Source of the DNA: Chloroflexia bacterium
GTDB taxonomy: Bacteria; Chloroflexota; Chloroflexia; QHBQ01; JADMIH01
Direction of reading: 5' to 3'
Length of the DNA stretch: 6,861 nucleotides
Assembly (NCBI GenBank): GCA_025927935.1
Contig: JAICKM010000378.1
Location: 1 to 6,861 of the forward strand
Shown in pieces: positions 5,597-6,861 of this stretch (positions are counted from its first letter, which is position 1; every line of letters starts with the position of its first letter). Made by a program: the position numbers and the translations under genes. The notes under the pieces were generated by a model that ran no database searches, had not been told where the DNA came from, and saw only the letters and a program-made list of their open reading frames with translations.

Positions 5597-6034
5597 ATGA
5601 ATAAGCGAGCAACCCATCCGACTCTAGCAAGCCGCGTGGCGAAGGCGCTGCGTGACGGCGCTATTATGTTCGTGCTGGCCCTGGCAATTGAAATGATAGG
5701 CGTGTTCACCCAGGGCTGGTCGTACCGTGTGTCGGATCTGGTGATCCTCCTGACGGTCACGTTGCAAGCCATTGCCGCATCATTCTTCCTCCGATTCGGA
5801 TCATCAGGATCAGCTACATGGCGCGCACGCATCACCAATGCATTGGGCTTTGGCGTCGGCGAGTTAGCTATTCTACAGATTCACAACTCTGCTCTCCAGA
5901 CGATGCCGGATAGTCTGGCTCCGCGCTTTGATCTCCCCTTGACGCTGTTCTTGTCCGCTGTATGCTTCTTGGTTGCACTATTCGCGCGACCGCAGGCCAA
6001 CGGGCTGATGCCGGAAGATCGGCAAACCGGTTAA
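5597..6034 (+). CDS. Small hypothetical membrane protein
   Basis: This 145-residue protein is not recognised. It has a basic N-terminus (MNKRATHPTLASRVAKALRD), then hydrophobic segments at about 20-38, 47-66, perhaps 82-96, and 112-130, consistent with three or four membrane helices. The last 15 residues are polar. AGGA lies 9 nt before the ATG at 5597. Codon use is more A/T-ending than in the paa genes, including ATA, CTA and TTA-type codons and long AT-richer runs, suggesting different origin or weak selection. Its stop overlaps the start of the Nudix gene (TAATG), so the two may be coupled, but no shared function is evident. A faint promoter (TTGCTT at 5557 and TATAGG at 5581, 18-nt spacing) may serve it. 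Confidence 0.6.
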   Translation: MNKRATHPTLASRVAKALRDGAIMFVLALAIEMIGVFTQGWSYRVSDLVILLTVTLQAIAASFFLRFGSSGSATWRARITNALGFGVGELAILQIHNSALQTMPDSLAPRFDLPLTLFLSAVCFLVALFARPQANGLMPEDRQTG

Positions 6035-6474
6035 TGGTCGAGCCTGCAAGCAGCGTGGCTCTACCCGATCCCACCCCGCGCAACATCACCGTTGCCGCCG
6101 CGATCATCCGCCAGGACGGGCGCATCCTGATCGTGCAGCGGCCGGACACGGCGGAGATGGGCGGGCTGTGGGAGTTTCCCGGCGGCAAGATCGAGCCGGG
6201 CGAGACGCCGCAGGCTGCCCTGGTGCGCGAGATCGCCGAGGAGTTGGGCGTGCCGGTGGCCGTGGGCGACCTCTACCACACGACGCGCCACACCTACCCG
6301 CGCGGGCTGACGGTCGATCTGCGGTTCTACGAGTGCCGTCTGCTGGGCGGGCCGCTGCAACTGCTCTGGGGCCAGGACTACCGCTGGGTCGCGCCCGCCG
6401 CCCTGCCCACCTACACCTACCCCGCCGCCGACCAGGAAGTGGTCGCCCGCCTGGCCGTCACACCTGTACTCTAA
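6034..6474 (+). CDS. mutT: MutT-type Nudix hydrolase
   Basis: This 146-residue protein belongs to the Nudix family and most resembles MutT-like (deoxy)nucleoside triphosphate pyrophosphohydrolases, which remove oxidised nucleotides such as 8-oxo-dGTP. The Nudix box is complete: Gly51, Glu57, then REIAEELGV (65-73), matching GX5EX7REUXEEXGU. The sequence just before it, QRPDTAEMGGLWEFPGGK (35-52), is characteristic of MutT. The C-terminal DYRWVAPAALPTYTYPAADQ (115-134) resembles the MutT substrate-side loop. The ATG at 6034 is chosen because it overlaps the upstream stop (TAATG) and leaves an ordinary N-terminus. The frame is open further upstream but lies over the previous gene. There is no good ribosome-binding site, so coupling is likely. 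Exact substrate is uncertain, since Nudix specificity is hard to predict. Confidence 0.88.
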   Translation: MVEPASSVALPDPTPRNITVAAAIIRQDGRILIVQRPDTAEMGGLWEFPGGKIEPGETPQAALVREIAEELGVPVAVGDLYHTTRHTYPRGLTVDLRFYECRLLGGPLQLLWGQDYRWVAPAALPTYTYPAADQEVVARLAVTPVL

Positions 6475-6544
6475 TACCCAAATTGGAGTAGCGTAAGTCA
6501 GTCTCCAGTCTATTTCCCCGCCGGACCGCAGCCGTGATAATATG

Positions 6545-6569
6545 AAGGATACCCTGCACGGGTATCCTT
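6545..6569 (+). terminator. Hairpin terminator after the Nudix gene
   Basis: AAGGATACCC (6545-6554) and GGGTATCCTT (6560-6569) form a perfect 10-bp stem with a 5-nt loop. The sequence after it, GCACTTTATTG, is only moderately T-rich, so termination may be partial. It is 70 nt downstream of the Nudix stop codon, and nothing else in this spacer looks like a terminator. Confidence 0.6.
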
Positions 6570-6587
6570 GCACTTTATTGACCCTGT

Positions 6588-6617
6588 TGTCACTCTGAGC
6601 GCAGCGAAGAGTCTCGT
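6588..6617 (+). repeat. Intergenic repeat copy 1 (30-bp form)
   Basis: This copy runs from TGTCACTCTGAGCG to AGAGTCTCGT. It belongs to the very widespread bacterial intergenic repeat recognised by TGTCA-TTCTGAGCG-AGCGAAGA. It is the short form, lacking the six bases ATCTCC present in copies 3 and 4 just before the terminal GTCTCGT. Translation of such repeats gives the well-known artefactual CHSERSEES and AQND peptides. Confidence 0.85.
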
Positions 6618-6630
6618 CGCTGGATTATGT

Positions 6631-6660
6631 TGTCACTCTGAACGCAGCGAAGAGTCTCGT
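6631..6660 (+). repeat. Intergenic repeat copy 2 (30-bp form)
   Basis: This copy is identical to copy 1 except for one base (TGAACG instead of TGAGCG) and is in the same orientation, 13 nt after it. It shares the six-base deletion, so copies 1 and 2 probably arose from one another. With copy 3 it can fold into a hairpin whose apex is CC-TTCG-GG (6661-6668). Confidence 0.85.
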
Positions 6661-6670
6661 CCTTCGGGCT

Positions 6671-6706
6671 ACGAGACGGAGATTCTTCGCTACGCTCAGA
6701 ATGACA
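6671..6706 (-). repeat. Intergenic repeat copy 3 (36-bp form, inverted)
   Basis: On the minus strand this reads TGTCATTCTGAGCG, then TAGCGAAGA, ATCTCC and GTCTCGT, the full 36-bp form. It lies inverted to copies 1 and 2, with 10 nt separating it from copy 2. Confidence 0.85.
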
Positions 6707-6719
6707 GGGCTGCGGGCGG

Positions 6720-6755
6720 ACGAGACGGAGATTCTTCGCTGCGCTCAGAATGACA
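6720..6755 (-). repeat. Intergenic repeat copy 4 (36-bp form, inverted)
   Basis: This copy is identical to copy 3 except for one base (GCGCAG instead of GCGTAG on the minus strand). It lies 13 nt beyond copy 3, the same spacing as between copies 1 and 2, so the whole block is symmetrical (13-10-13 spacers). It ends 19 nt before the next start codon. Confidence 0.85.
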
Positions 6756-6774
6756 GTTCCTGGTTGATAGATTA

Positions 6775-6861
6775 ATGAGCAGGCGTCCGCGCCGCGAACT
6801 GTGGGTGCTGGGCGGCATTTTGCTGCTGGCCGCGCTGGCCCGCTTCACCGGCCTCAGCCAG
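6775..6861 (+). CDS. 5' end of a probable membrane protein (possible GT39-type glycosyltransferase)
   Basis: Twenty-nine codons are visible before the window ends. A basic, polar start (MSRRPRREL) is followed by a hydrophobic helix (WVLGGILLLAALAR) and then FTGLSQ. This arrangement, a first helix ending in R-F/L-x-GL, is common at the N-terminus of family-39-type glycosyltransferases and related multi-helix membrane proteins, but the fragment is too short to decide. A stop codon at 6751-6753 in the same frame limits upstream starts, and no clear ribosome-binding site precedes the ATG. All visible codons are GC-rich and fit real coding sequence. Confidence 0.6.
   Translation, partial: MSRRPRRELWVLGGILLLAALARFTGLSQ

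Noticed and set aside
6568..6753. Plus-strand open frame of 61 codons containing CHSERSEES
   Set aside because: It is a translation of the intergenic repeat block. Such peptides are a known annotation artefact.
6588..6755. CRISPR array
   Set aside because: The repeats are in two orientations, the spacers are only 10-13 nt, and the sequence belongs to a known dispersed intergenic repeat family.

Overview
The window is GC-rich chromosomal DNA with strong G/C third-position bias. It is organised around a phenylacetate (PAA) catabolic operon. Several features fit a Chloroflexota-like bacterium or a similar GC-rich, non-proteobacterial lineage: a TetR-type regulator linked to paa genes (as in Thermus), a PaaC that keeps its metal-ligand residues, a short Cys-motif protein, and a cluster of widespread TGTCA-TTCTGAGCG...AGCGAAGA intergenic repeats. 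The taxonomic call is an inference and is not firm.

Layout. Positions 1-26 hold the first codons of a minus-strand gene that runs off the window. Positions 27-355 contain no convincing gene, only small inverted repeats. A 61-codon minus-strand gene (356-541) encodes a small protein ending in a CCGHAGQPGC motif. A consensus-like sigma70 promoter (667-695) follows, with a 14-bp palindromic operator (703-716) placed at the predicted start of transcription. From there run, all on the plus strand: a TetR regulator (737-1348), paaA (1388-2302), paaB (2373-2810), paaC (2803-3780), an MFS transporter (3785-5056) and paaD (5053-5541). The last four junctions are either overlaps or a 4-nt gap, except paaA-paaB, which is split by a 70-nt gap with a GC-only hairpin and an extended -10-like element.

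Downstream lie a small membrane protein of lower GC content (5597-6034) and a MutT-type Nudix hydrolase (6034-6474). After these come a terminator-like hairpin (6545-6569), four copies of a 30/36-bp intergenic repeat arranged ++-- (6588-6755), and the first 29 codons of a probable membrane protein (6775 to the end).

How the genes work together. PaaABC are the core of the multicomponent oxygenase that epoxidises the ring of phenylacetyl-CoA. PaaD is the MIP18-type accessory protein with a C-terminal zinc ribbon, thought to help mature the iron-sulphur reductase. The TetR protein probably represses its own operon and is relieved by phenylacetyl-CoA. The MFS protein, cotranscribed between paaC and paaD, is a candidate importer of phenylacetate or a related aromatic acid. 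The reductase PaaE, the CoA ligase PaaK and the lower-pathway enzymes (PaaG, PaaZ, PaaF, PaaH, PaaJ) are not in this window. I see no wholly new system. The most useful observations are the operator, the intact ligand set in PaaC, the transporter inserted in the oxygenase operon, the paaA-paaB hairpin, and the small Cys-motif gene.
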